Positions 16,172 through 23,854 of a stretch of DNA of 64,000 bases are shown here, piece after piece. Made by a program: the position numbers and the translations under genes. How positions within the stretch are numbered: position 1 is the stretch's first letter; each line of letters opens with the position of its first letter. Below the pieces are notes generated by a model. The model saw only the letters and a program-made list of their open reading frames with translations, was not told the DNA's origin and did not search any database. The DNA comes from an uncultured Actinomycetes bacterium (lineage in GTDB: Bacteria > Actinomycetota > Thermoleophilia > Solirubrobacterales > 70-9), in assembly GCA_946482365.1 (NCBI GenBank), contig CAMLQY010000001.1, positions 200,819 to 264,818 on the forward strand, in the 5' to 3' direction.

Positions 16172-16920
16172 GGCGCCTTCTCCAGCAGCACCACGGTCGA
16201 GCCGACATGGGCTTCGGTGGCCGGGATCTCGCGCCGGCCGATAGGCAGCAGCCCGGCCTCGGCGGCTTCGCCTTCGAGCTGCTCGGCGCCGAGCATCCGC
16301 AGCTCGACCTCGTTCATCTCGTCCTCCATGTTCCCCTCGGGGTCGACGGTCTGGCGCAGGCGGCGCAGCACGATCCGGTCGGGTTCGACGACCGGCTCCA
16401 GCGGCAGGCTCGAGTAGATCCAGCCGTCCACCTGGCGCACGTCGGGCAGCGGCGGGGGCGCTCCTTGGGGTGCCGGCGGCAGCTCCTCGACGATCGCGAA
16501 GGCGGCGCGGCTGCCCGGGTCCATGCAGTCGGCGGTGCAGCGAAGGCAGTCGCCGCGCTCTTCGCCGTCGCTCAGCAGCTGGATCAGCTGCATCGGCGCG
16601 AGGACCAGGCTGAACATGGTCCCGAAGGGGCCGAAGTCGCGGACGTCCTCCACCTCCGCGTCGCCACTGGTTCCCCGGCACTTCTCCCACACGGCCCCGA
16701 CCAGCTCGGGGTCCCAGTCGAGGCCGATCACCAGGTTGGGCAGGCGAGCGGAAAGGTGTTGGACGACGCGGCCGGCACCGCACCCGAGCTCCATGATCGC
16801 GTCGTTCTCGCCCAGCGGAGCGGCCAGCTCCTCCCAGAGCGGCAGATCGGCCTCGTAGTCGCCGCACTCCACTTCGTTCCAGATGACCGCCTCGGGGTCG
16901 CTCTCGAAGGCCTCCCTCAT
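16168..16920 (-). CDS. Class I SAM-dependent methyltransferase inside the murT-gatD operon
   Basis: A 250-residue Rossmann-fold methyltransferase: motif I MELGCGAGRVVQHL near residue 42, then GLDWDPELV as the acidic ribose-binding loop. A CLRCTADCMD stretch in the middle and the proline-rich loop after it are unusual. The start overlaps murT by 4 bases and the stop overlaps gatD by 4 bases, so it is translated as part of the lipid II amidation operon. Substrate unknown; a cell-wall precursor is a reasonable guess from context only. ATG 16920 is preferred over the upstream shadow extension. Confidence 0.75.
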   Translation of the reverse strand: MREAFESDPEAVIWNEVECGDYEADLPLWEELAAPLGENDAIMELGCGAGRVVQHLSARLPNLVIGLDWDPELVGAVWEKCRGTSGDAEVEDVRDFGPFGTMFSLVLAPMQLIQLLSDGEERGDCLRCTADCMDPGSRAAFAIVEELPPAPQGAPPPLPDVRQVDGWIYSSLPLEPVVEPDRIVLRRLRQTVDPEGNMEDEMNEVELRMLGAEQLEGEAAEAGLLPIGRREIPATEAHVGSTVVLLEKAP

Positions 16921-18290
16921 CGCCAGAACTCCTCTGCGTGCCCGCGGTCCGCGAGCAGCTTGCGCAGCTCCAGCAGGGCGGTGTAGGTGGGAAGGGCGAA
17001 GAGGCGCCCGCCGGCGCCGTCGAGCGCCCGGTCGAGCGAGGCCCCGATCCCCGGCTCCACCTCGATCGCCTCCACTGGCCATCCAGAGTACTTCAGGCGT
17101 ACCGCAAGCTCCGCCGCCCGCGTCCCGGCGCAGACGACCCTGCGCACCGCGCCCTCCAGCAGCTCGAAATCGGCGTCCCAGACCCAGGAGACGTCGCGCC
17201 CGTCGGCGATCCGGTCGTTGAGGGCGATCCAGAGATCCAGCCCTTCCTCGCCGGCCTCGAGGCGGAGCGTGCGCAGCACCTCGTTGGCGCCGGCCGGGTT
17301 CTTGATCAGCAGAATCGAGAGCGACGTTCCGCCGACCTCGATCGTCTCGACCCGGCCGAACGCCGTCCTCATCCCGGCCAGGGCGGAGGCGATCCGCTCC
17401 GGCGCCACGCCGAGCTCCAGCCCGGCGGCGACCGCGGCCAGGGCGTTGTAGACGTTGTAGAGGCCGGGGAGGGGGAGCTCCAGCCGGATCGGGCCGGAAG
17501 GGGTGCGCAGCGCCACGCGCGAACCCTTCATGCCGAGCAGCTCGATCCCGGTCGCCGCCACCGCGGGCTCCGGGCGCCGCGCGCCGCAGCCGGGACAGGA
17601 GTAGTGGCCGAGGTGGCCGACGAAGGCCCGCTCGTAGGCATAGGGATGGCCGCAGCGGCGGCAGTGCTTGGCATCGAAGGCGTGCTGGAGCTCGGGCAAC
17701 GCCTGCGCGGCGTCCTCGATGCCGAAGTAGGCGACGCCCTCGCGCGGCTCGCCGGCCGCGTCGCGGCCGAGGTCGGCGATCTCCGGGTCGTCGGCGTTGA
17801 GGACGAAGCGCGTGCGGCCCGCCCGCGCCTCGACGACCCGTGTCCAGTCACCGGCGAGGGCCTCCATCTCCCCGTAGCGGTCGAGCTGGTCGCGGAAGAG
17901 GTTGCCGAGGACGATCAGCGAGGGGTCGAGCTGGCCGGCCACCTGCCCGAGCCAGGCCTCGTCGACCTCGAAGAGGCCTTCCTGCCCCTGCTGCTCGAGC
18001 AGGGCAGTGGCGACGCCCCAGGTCATGTTCGAGCCGGCCCGGTTGTGGATCGGCCGGCGACCGTCGGCCTCGAGGAGGGCGGCGATCATCCCCGCCGTGG
18101 TCGTCTTGCCGTTGGTGGCGCTGACGATCGTCGTGCCGCCGTCGAGACCCGCCCCCAGGCGCCGCAGCGCCTCGGGCTCCAGCTTCAGCAGGAGGCGCCC
18201 GGGGAGGGTGGTGCCGCCGCCGCGGCCGCTCCTGCGGCTGGCGGCGCCCACCGCGCGGGCGAGGGCGACCTTCGCGCCGAAGGCGGTCAA
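16917..18290 (-). CDS. murT: Lipid II isoglutaminyl synthase, Mur ligase subunit MurT
   Basis: A 457-residue Mur-ligase-like ATPase that activates the D-Glu carboxylate of lipid II for amidation with ammonia from GatD. The P-loop is VSATNGKTTT near residue 60. A four-cysteine zinc ribbon (CRRCGH and CPGCGAR) interrupts the central domain, as in known MurT proteins. The C-terminal DUF1727 region contains ALNDRIADGRDVSWVWDAD, which holds the aspartate that works with GatD. The start overlaps the lipid kinase stop by 4 bases. Confidence 0.93.
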   Translation of the reverse strand: MTAFGAKVALARAVGAASRRSGRGGGTTLPGRLLLKLEPEALRRLGAGLDGGTTIVSATNGKTTTAGMIAALLEADGRRPIHNRAGSNMTWGVATALLEQQGQEGLFEVDEAWLGQVAGQLDPSLIVLGNLFRDQLDRYGEMEALAGDWTRVVEARAGRTRFVLNADDPEIADLGRDAAGEPREGVAYFGIEDAAQALPELQHAFDAKHCRRCGHPYAYERAFVGHLGHYSCPGCGARRPEPAVAATGIELLGMKGSRVALRTPSGPIRLELPLPGLYNVYNALAAVAAGLELGVAPERIASALAGMRTAFGRVETIEVGGTSLSILLIKNPAGANEVLRTLRLEAGEEGLDLWIALNDRIADGRDVSWVWDADFELLEGAVRRVVCAGTRAAELAVRLKYSGWPVEAIEVEPGIGASLDRALDGAGGRLFALPTYTALLELRKLLADRGHAEEFWR

Positions 18291-19180
18291 GGGCCGGCTG
18301 CGGGCGCGAGCACGCTGAGGGCGCGGGGGAGGACGCGCAGCGAGGCGGGGAGCTCTGTCAGGTGCTCGCCGTCCGCGTAGACGGGGAACGGGCGGCTCGC
18401 GGTCAGTTCGAGGTGGGGGGCACGGAAGACGCGCACCTGGCCCTCCTCGACGTGGGTGCCCTTGAACACCTTCGGCAGGTTACCCACGAAGCGCAGCTTG
18501 CTTCCCTCGCCGATGGTGACGACGTCGAACTCGCCGTCGTCGAGCTCGGCGTCGGGCGCGATGTACATGCCGCCGCCGAAGGCGCGGCTGTTGGCAACCG
18601 AGACCGAGTAGCCGGTGAACCGGTAGCGCTCCTCGTCGACCCGGATCGTGAAGCGGCCGGGCTTCCAGGCCAGCAGCGTGCGGACGGCGGCGTAGGCGTA
18701 GACGAGGTTGCCGCGCATGAAGGAGGTCTCGTTGGCCACCCGGTTGGCTTCGGAGTCGAAGCCGACGCTGACGATGCCGAGGAAGCGCTTGCCGTTGGCC
18801 TCGCCGACGTCGATCCGCCGGGTTTCCCCGGCGGCGAGGACCGCGACGGCGCCGGCCGGGTCGTCGGGGATGCCGAGCACGCGGGCGAGGTCGTTGCCGC
18901 GACCGCCCGGGACGATCCCCAGCGGCGTCTCGGCACCGGCCATCGCCCCGCCGACGGCGCCGACGAGGCCGTCGCCGCTGCAGACGACGGGCAGCTCACC
19001 CGCCTCGACCGCGTGCAGCGCCCGCTCCACGCCGTCCTCGAGGCCCTTGGTCCGCTCGACCCGGAAGGGGATCCGCCGCTCGTCCAGCTCCTGCTCGACC
19101 CTGGGCAGCAGCTTCAGCGTGCGGCCGTGCGCGGAGTGCGGGTTGACCAGCAGGGTGAGCGGCAGTCCCTCGATCGCCAT
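18287..19180 (-). CDS. Diacylglycerol/lipid kinase family protein (DagK/YegS)
   Basis: A 297-residue lipid kinase with the DAGK catalytic domain: VNPHSAHGRT at the N-terminus, VVCSGDGLVGAVGGAM and the nucleotide-binding IVPGGRGNDLARVLG, followed by the beta-rich C-terminal domain. Probably phosphorylates diacylglycerol or a related lipid at the inner membrane face. ATG 19180 has TAGGCT 9 bases upstream. It is the first gene of the tightly overlapping run kinase-murT-methyltransferase-gatD, suggesting a shared envelope role. Confidence 0.87.
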   Translation of the reverse strand: MAIEGLPLTLLVNPHSAHGRTLKLLPRVEQELDERRIPFRVERTKGLEDGVERALHAVEAGELPVVCSGDGLVGAVGGAMAGAETPLGIVPGGRGNDLARVLGIPDDPAGAVAVLAAGETRRIDVGEANGKRFLGIVSVGFDSEANRVANETSFMRGNLVYAYAAVRTLLAWKPGRFTIRVDEERYRFTGYSVSVANSRAFGGGMYIAPDAELDDGEFDVVTIGEGSKLRFVGNLPKVFKGTHVEEGQVRVFRAPHLELTASRPFPVYADGEHLTELPASLRVLPRALSVLAPAAGP

Positions 19181-19189
19181 CGAGTCGGC

Positions 19190-19195
19190 AGCCTA
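19190..19195 (-). promoter_or_regulatory. -10 hexamer of the lipid kinase-murT-gatD operon
   Basis: TAGGCT on the minus strand, 9 bases before ATG 19180, downstream of the previous methyltransferase stop (19211). Confidence 0.55.
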
Positions 19196-19210
19196 GTGCC
19201 GCGGCGCGGG

Positions 19211-19735
19211 TCAGCCGGGCCGGCCGAGGCGGCCGACGTAGAAGTTGCCGTTCCCGGCCTCCCCGGTCCGCACCGCGGCGAAGCCCTGCCTCGCGAGGCC
19301 CCGGGCAAGCGAACGGGGTCGCGGACGCAGGGGCCACCTCGGGCCCTCCAGGTAGATCAGGTGACCGCCGGGGCGCAGGACCCGCACGATCTCCCTTGGC
19401 CAGAGGCCCCCGCGCAGCTGGGCGACGAGGTCGAAGAGCTCGTCTGGGTAGGGGAGGGAGGAGGGCTTGCCCACCTTGAACGCAACCCGCCCCTCGGGGT
19501 CGAGGCCGGTCCGGGCGGTTGCCTCCCGGATCAGCTCCGGCGACGGGTCCAGCCCCCGGACCCGCGCCGCTGGGAACTCGCGCGCCAGCAGCAGCACGGC
19601 CTCGCCGTCCCCGCAGCCGACGACTAGAGCACGTTCGGGGGCCGGCACGTGCAGCACGGCAGATGCCAGCGAGATCAGGGGTGAGGCGGGCACGGTCCCC
19701 GATGATCGCAAGCGCCGGGGCAGCCACCCGATCAT
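19211..19735 (-). CDS. Small class I SAM-dependent methyltransferase
   Basis: A 174-residue methyltransferase with motif I ALVVGCGDGEAVLLLA, acidic loop VRGLDPSPELI and motif post-I LPYPDELFDLVA, followed by VLRPGGHLIYLEGP. The substrate is not apparent. It is divergent from the cyclophilin gene, with 16 bases between the two start codons, so the promoters overlap. Short for the family but it includes all core strands. Confidence 0.75.
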   Translation of the reverse strand: MIGWLPRRLRSSGTVPASPLISLASAVLHVPAPERALVVGCGDGEAVLLLAREFPAARVRGLDPSPELIREATARTGLDPEGRVAFKVGKPSSLPYPDELFDLVAQLRGGLWPREIVRVLRPGGHLIYLEGPRWPLRPRPRSLARGLARQGFAAVRTGEAGNGNFYVGRLGRPG

Positions 19736-19736
19736 C

Positions 19737-19742
19737 TAGGCT
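19737..19742 (+). promoter_or_regulatory. -10 hexamer of cyclophilin gene
   Basis: TAGGCT ends 9 bases before the ATG at 19752; it overlaps the region just upstream of the divergent methyltransferase start. Confidence 0.55.
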
Positions 19743-19751
19743 TCCGCCGCG

Positions 19752-20459
19752 ATGGACGGGGATCCGCAGCAGCCGCAGCGACAGGGGTTCGACCAGCGCA
19801 TGATCATCCTTGGCGTCTTCGCCCTGATCGCGGTCGGCGTGGTCGCGGCGATCCTGATCGGCCGCAGCGGGGACGGCGAGGACTCGGCCACGACGGCAAG
19901 CGCGGACGAATGCCGGGAAGTGGAGGCGCCGAAACCGAAGACGGTCAGCTTCGAGGCCCCGAAGCAGGTCATCTCGAAGGGCGAGCAGGCGACGGCTGTC
20001 GTCGAGACCAGCTGCGGCACCTTCGAGATCGCGCTGGACACCGAGCGCGCGCCGAAGACGGCCAACTCCTTCGCCTTCCTCGCCGAGGAAGGCTTCTACG
20101 ACGACCTCACCTTCCACCGTGTCGCGCCCGGGTTCGTGATCCAGGGCGGCGACCCGGAAGGCACCGGCACCGGCGGGCCCGGCTACAGCGTCGACGAGAA
20201 GCCGCCGGCGAACCTCGCCTACACCAAAGGCGTCGTGGCGATGGCGAAGAGCCCCGCGGAGCCGCCGGGGCGCTCCGGCAGCCAGTTCTACGTCGTCACC
20301 GCGCCGGACGCGGGACTTCCCCCTGAATACGCGCTCGTCGGCAAGGTCAGCGAGGGCTACGACGTCGTCGAACGGATCGAGGCGCTCGGCCCCAGTGGGA
20401 GTGACGGGCCGCCCACCCAGACGGTCCTGCTCGAAGGGATGACGATCGAGAAGGGCTGA
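19752..20459 (+). CDS. Membrane-anchored cyclophilin-type peptidyl-prolyl isomerase
   Basis: A 235-residue protein: short cytoplasmic N-terminus, one transmembrane helix (about residues 17-40), a linker and a cyclophilin domain. Cyclophilin landmarks [15 protein letters not shown] and [10 protein letters not shown] are present. It probably helps proline-limited folding outside the membrane, in keeping with the nearby oxidative folding genes. ATG 19752 follows TAGGCT by 9 bases. Confidence 0.9.
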   Translation: MDGDPQQPQRQGFDQRMIILGVFALIAVGVVAAILIGRSGDGEDSATTASADECREVEAPKPKTVSFEAPKQVISKGEQATAVVETSCGTFEIALDTERAPKTANSFAFLAEEGFYDDLTFHRVAPGFVIQGGDPEGTGTGGPGYSVDEKPPANLAYTKGVVAMAKSPAEPPGRSGSQFYVVTAPDAGLPPEYALVGKVSEGYDVVERIEALGPSGSDGPPTQTVLLEGMTIEKG

Positions 20460-20465
20460 CTGCCC

Positions 20466-20471
20466 TAGGCT
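20466..20471 (+). promoter_or_regulatory. -10 hexamer of peroxiredoxin gene
   Basis: TAGGCT ends 7 bases before GTG 20479, immediately after the cyclophilin stop. Confidence 0.55.
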
Positions 20472-20478
20472 CTGGTCC

Positions 20479-20979
20479 GTGGCCAAGGTCGACGTGGGAG
20501 ACACGGCACCGGACTTCGAGCTGCCGGGCACCGGCGGGCATACCTTCAAGCTCTCCGCCCACCGCGGGCGCAACGTCGTGCTCGCCTTCTACCCCGGTGA
20601 CGCGACCACCGTCTGCACCAAGCAGTTCTGCTCCTACCGCGACAACGCCGAGAGGCTCGACGGGCTCGACGCCGAGGTGGTCGGGATATCGCCGCAGTCG
20701 GTCGACTCCCACGAGCGCTGGGTCGAAGAGCAGGAGCTCAACGTGCCGCTGCTGGCCGACGAGCAGCTCGAGGTGAGCAAGCGCTACGGCGTCACCGGCT
20801 GGATCGGGCCGCTGGCGCGCTTCACCCAGCTGGAGGATGCGCCGGGCGGCCGCTACGTGATGCGGTCGATCTTCGTCGTCGACCGCGAGGGGGTCGTCCG
20901 CTACCGGCACGTCTCGCGGACGGGGGCGACCTTCCAGTCCGTGGGCGACATAGAGCGCGCCCTCGCCGGCTTGGGCTGA
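20479..20979 (+). CDS. Peroxiredoxin (BCP/PrxQ-like)
   Basis: A 166-residue thiol peroxidase that reduces hydrogen peroxide and organic hydroperoxides. The N-terminal [12 protein letters not shown] and the active-site stretch [15 protein letters not shown] give the peroxidatic Cys46 and a second Cys51, the spacing seen in atypical 2-Cys BCP/PrxQ enzymes. The C-terminal region ends with FVVDREG, as is usual. GTG 20479 follows TAGGCT by 7 bases. The stop overlaps the hydrolase start (TGATG), so the two are coupled. Confidence 0.9.
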   Translation: MAKVDVGDTAPDFELPGTGGHTFKLSAHRGRNVVLAFYPGDATTVCTKQFCSYRDNAERLDGLDAEVVGISPQSVDSHERWVEEQELNVPLLADEQLEVSKRYGVTGWIGPLARFTQLEDAPGGRYVMRSIFVVDREGVVRYRHVSRTGATFQSVGDIERALAGLG

Positions 20980-21818
20980 TGCCGGACGGCAGCGCCGAGC
21001 CGCGTGCGTTCACGGCCGGCGAAGGGCCTGCGATCCATGGCGAGGCGGCGGGGGAGGGGACGCTGGTCGTTCTCTGCCATGGGCTGACGGCGACCCGCGG
21101 CTCGGTCGTCCATGGTTCGCGGGCGCTGGAGCGCGCCGGGCATGCCGTGGTCACGTACGACGCGCGCGGTCACGGCGACTCCGGCCCCGCCCCGGGGGAC
21201 GGGGGTTATGGATACCCGGAGCTGGTGGACGACCTCGAGGCGGTCGTCGAGTCCCAGGTGGGCGAGGGCCGCTTCCTCCTGGGGGGCCACTCGATGGGCG
21301 CCCACACGGCGATCGCATACGCCTTGCGCCATCCGGGGCGGCTCGCCGGGCTCGTCGCGATCGGGCCGAGCTACCCGGGGTCGGCCGCTGGCGAGGAGTC
21401 GCTCGGCTACTGGGATGGCCTCGCCGGGGCGCTCGAGCGCGAAGGGGTCGAGGGCTTCGTCTCCTATCTCGACCGCCACCAGCAGGTCGACTCGCGCTGG
21501 CGCGACTCGGTCCTGCGCTTCACCCGCGAGCGGATGCTGCGCCACCGGCGCCTCGACGCGATCGCCGAGGCGCTGCGCCAGGTCCCGCGCTCGCAGCCGT
21601 TCGGAGGCTTGGAGGACCTGGAGTCGATCGAGGCCCCGGCACTGGTCGTGGCGAGCCACGACCCGGCCGACCCCGGCCACCCATACGAGATCGCGGCCGC
21701 CTATGCCGAGCGCCTCCCGCGAGCGCAGCTGATCAGCGAGGAGGAGGGCCAGTCGCCTCTCGCCTGGCAGGGCGGTCGCCTCTCGCGCGCCATCATCGAC
21801 TTCGCCACGCGCCTCTAG
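20979..21818 (+). CDS. Alpha/beta hydrolase lacking the expected catalytic His
   Basis: A 279-residue alpha/beta-hydrolase fold protein. The oxyanion segment CHGLTAT, the nucleophile elbow GGHSMGAH (Ser near residue 107) and the acidic residue in VASHDPADPGHP are all in place. At the C-terminus, where a catalytic His is expected before a SPLAWQG-like stretch, the sequence reads EEEGQSPLAWQGG, with Gln instead. Esterase or lipase activity therefore cannot be assumed. Translationally coupled to the peroxiredoxin. Confidence 0.78.
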   Translation: MPDGSAEPRAFTAGEGPAIHGEAAGEGTLVVLCHGLTATRGSVVHGSRALERAGHAVVTYDARGHGDSGPAPGDGGYGYPELVDDLEAVVESQVGEGRFLLGGHSMGAHTAIAYALRHPGRLAGLVAIGPSYPGSAAGEESLGYWDGLAGALEREGVEGFVSYLDRHQQVDSRWRDSVLRFTRERMLRHRRLDAIAEALRQVPRSQPFGGLEDLESIEAPALVVASHDPADPGHPYEIAAAYAERLPRAQLISEEEGQSPLAWQGGRLSRAIIDFATRL

Positions 21819-21820
21819 CG

Positions 21821-21867
21821 TTCTGGTGCGCTTTATGCCACCTATGGGCACATAAAGCGCACCGGAA
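21821..21867. repeat. 47-bp fold-back repeat, family II copy A
   Basis: Arms TTCTGGTGCGCTTTATG and CATAAAGCGCACCGGAA pair over 17 bp with a single G-T position; the tip is CCACCTATGGG. It begins 2 bases after the hydrolase stop and ends 14 bases before the VKOR -10 box. Shares outer arms with copies B (23151) and C (53485). Confidence 0.75.
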
Positions 21868-21880
21868 CGGGTGGTTGCAA

Positions 21881-21886
21881 TAGCGT
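21881..21886 (+). promoter_or_regulatory. -10 hexamer that fixes the VKOR start
   Basis: TAGCGT ends 8 bases before ATG 21895; the longer GTG frame from 21871 would begin upstream of this box. Confidence 0.6.
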
Positions 21887-21894
21887 TGCGCCCG

Positions 21895-22326
21895 ATGAAG
21901 GCGCCGGCGGAGGGGACCTTGAGGGGGGTTGCGACCTTCCTGGCGACCTTCGGCATCGGCGTCGCCGCGTACATAGCGATTGCCGAGTCCGGCGGCGGCT
22001 CGCCCGTCTGCCTGGCTGGCGGGCGCGGCTGCCAGACGGTCGCCGAAAGCTCCTACTCGCACCTGCTCGGGATCAACATCGCCGTCTTCGGCATCGTCGG
22101 CTACGTGCTGCTGCTCGGCTGCGCGCTGCTGCGCGGCGACGTCGCCCGCATGGCCGGCTTCGCGATCGCCCTCGTCGGCTTCGGCTACAGCCTCTACCTG
22201 ACCTACCTCGAGGTCTTCACGATCGAGGCGATCTGCCAGTGGTGCGTGGCCAGCGCGGTTTTGATGACGCTGCTCTTTGCTACCAATTCCCTCCGCATGC
22301 TTGCCTACGTGGGTACCGAGCCGTGA
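21895..22326 (+). CDS. Vitamin K epoxide reductase family protein (VKOR)
   Basis: A 143-residue membrane protein with four predicted helices that passes electrons from periplasmic DsbA-like oxidoreductases to quinone, in place of DsbB. Active-site CQWC is at residues 114-117 and the loop cysteines at 39 and 46. The partner DsbA-like gene follows with a 4-base overlap (GTGA). This VKOR plus DsbA arrangement is typical of actinobacteria that make disulfides in exported proteins. Confidence 0.9.
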   Translation: MKAPAEGTLRGVATFLATFGIGVAAYIAIAESGGGSPVCLAGGRGCQTVAESSYSHLLGINIAVFGIVGYVLLLGCALLRGDVARMAGFAIALVGFGYSLYLTYLEVFTIEAICQWCVASAVLMTLLFATNSLRMLAYVGTEP

Positions 22327-23042
22327 GCGACCGCCAGGACCAGGAGGCGCGCCGCCAGAACCTGATCAAGCTCGCCAGCGCCCTCGCCTTCATCGCCGTG
22401 GCCGTCGTCGTCGTGCTGATCGTGGTCAGCCAGAACCAGAGCAGCGGCGGCGACAGCAGCGAGATCGAGGGCGTCGCCGAGGTCAAGCGGGAGCTCTCCG
22501 GCATCCCGCAGAAGGGCATGGTCCTCGGCGACCCGAAGGCCAAGGTGACCGTGCTCGAGTTCGCCGACCTGCAGTGCCCGGTCTGCAAGGGCTACGCCGA
22601 AGAGGTGCTGCCGCAGGTGATCGAAAGCCAGGTGCGCAGTGGCGAAGCGAAGCTGAGCTTCCGCAACTACACGATCATCGATGCAGAGTCGATCCCCGCC
22701 GGCGCCGCGGCCCTCGCCGCCGGCAGGCAGGGCCGGGGCTGGAACTTCGTCGAGCTCTTCTTCCGTAACCAGGGCATCGAGCGCTCCGGCTACGTCACCG
22801 ACGAGTTCCTCACCGCGATCGCCGAAGGCGCCGGGGTTCCCGACATCGCCAGGTGGAACAGGGACCGGAAAAGCAACGCCGTCCTCGACGAGGTCTCAGC
22901 GACCACCGCGGAAGCGAGGGAGCTGGGCTTCACCGGCACGCCGTCGTTCGCGCTCGACGGCCCGGCCACGAACGGCGTCGCAGCCCTGGGAACGCCCGAA
23001 TCGGCCGAGGTGCTCGAAGAAGGCATCGAAGCGGCGGGCTAG
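22323..23042 (+). CDS. DsbA-like thiol:disulfide oxidoreductase, membrane anchored
   Basis: A 239-residue protein with one N-terminal transmembrane helix (about residues 14-36) and a thioredoxin-fold DsbA domain. The active-site motif CPVC lies at residues 85-88 in FADLQCPVCKGY, and the cis-proline region is GFTGTPSFAL. It introduces disulfides in exported proteins and is re-oxidised by the VKOR encoded upstream. GTG 22323 overlaps the VKOR stop; the longer frame upstream is a shadow of VKOR. Confidence 0.92.
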   Translation: MSDRQDQEARRQNLIKLASALAFIAVAVVVVLIVVSQNQSSGGDSSEIEGVAEVKRELSGIPQKGMVLGDPKAKVTVLEFADLQCPVCKGYAEEVLPQVIESQVRSGEAKLSFRNYTIIDAESIPAGAAALAAGRQGRGWNFVELFFRNQGIERSGYVTDEFLTAIAEGAGVPDIARWNRDRKSNAVLDEVSATTAEARELGFTGTPSFALDGPATNGVAALGTPESAEVLEEGIEAAG

Positions 23043-23198
23043 AGGGCCCGCTGCGGCGCCCAGGAGAGTCTCCTCGCGCCCTTTGGCGCCGGCTGCCCTC
23101 CAAGTAGACATAACCACCATTATCGTGCGTTGAATCCGCGCGGCCCGCTGTTCCGGTGCGCCTTTGCCCCCCAATAAGGGGATAAAGCGCACCGGAAG
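23043..23198. other. Convergent intergenic gap
   Basis: 156 bases between the stops of the DsbA-like gene and a minus-strand methyltransferase. The first 100 bases show no gene, tRNA or clear signal. The rest is repeat family II copy B. Confidence 0.5.
23151..23197. repeat. 47-bp fold-back repeat, family II copy B
   Basis: Outer arms TTCCGGTGCGC and GCGCACCGGAA are perfect; inside are CCTTTGCCCC and GGGGATAAAG, which pair with slippage. It ends one base before the convergent methyltransferase stop. Confidence 0.75.
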
Positions 23199-23840
23199 CT
23201 AGGCGGCGAGGGTGGCCTGGCCGTGCACGAGCGGCCGGACCAGCGGCGGCGACTTGGGGAGCTCGTCCTTGACGACCTCCTCGACCTGGAACGGCGAGGC
23301 TTCGATGCTGGCGACGGTGTCGCGATTGCAGTGGCAGCCGTCGCCGAGGAAGCGCCAGGGGCCCTCGAGGCGGTCCTGCCAGCGCGCCAGGCCCGGCTCC
23401 TCGGAGCGGACGTGCTCGACGAAGAGCAGTTTGCCGTCGGGTCGCAGCACGCGCGCCGCCTCGCGCAGGGCCGCCGCCGGGTCCGGCACCGTGCAGAGGA
23501 CCAGGGTGAAGACGGCGGTGTCGAAGCTGTCGTCGTCGAAGGGGAGCCCGTCGGCGGGAGCCTGTACGACGGAGACTTCCCTCCCCCACGTCGCCACTTT
23601 CGGTCGAAGCCTGTTGAGCATGTGCTCGTCGGGCTCGGCCAGCACCAGCTCGGCGACGCCCTCCGGGTAGAGCTCGACGTTGATCCCGGTGCCGGCGCCG
23701 ATGTCGATCGTGCGCCCACGCGCCGGGGCGAGCGTCTCGCGCCGGATCTCGCGCATGCCGGCCTCCTCGGTCGACTTCATCAAGCCGTCGTAGACGGCCG
23801 AGAAGAACCTCCCCCAGGTCGCGTCGTAGAGCCGGCCCAT
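23199..23840 (-). CDS. UbiE/Coq5-like SAM-dependent methyltransferase
   Basis: A 213-residue methyltransferase with motif I TIDIGAGTGINVELYP, acidic loop VLAEPDEHML, LPFDDDSFDTAVFTLVLCTV and the VLRPDGKLLFVEHV motif typical of the UbiE branch. A CHC stretch (GDGCHCNRD) is seen in relatives that methylate small lipophilic acceptors. It starts 14 bases after the SDR stop and probably belongs to the thiolase-SDR-methyltransferase unit. Confidence 0.83.
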   Translation of the reverse strand: MGRLYDATWGRFFSAVYDGLMKSTEEAGMREIRRETLAPARGRTIDIGAGTGINVELYPEGVAELVLAEPDEHMLNRLRPKVATWGREVSVVQAPADGLPFDDDSFDTAVFTLVLCTVPDPAAALREAARVLRPDGKLLFVEHVRSEEPGLARWQDRLEGPWRFLGDGCHCNRDTVASIEASPFQVEEVVKDELPKSPPLVRPLVHGQATLAA

Positions 23841-23854
23841 TGCCGTCAGCTCGC

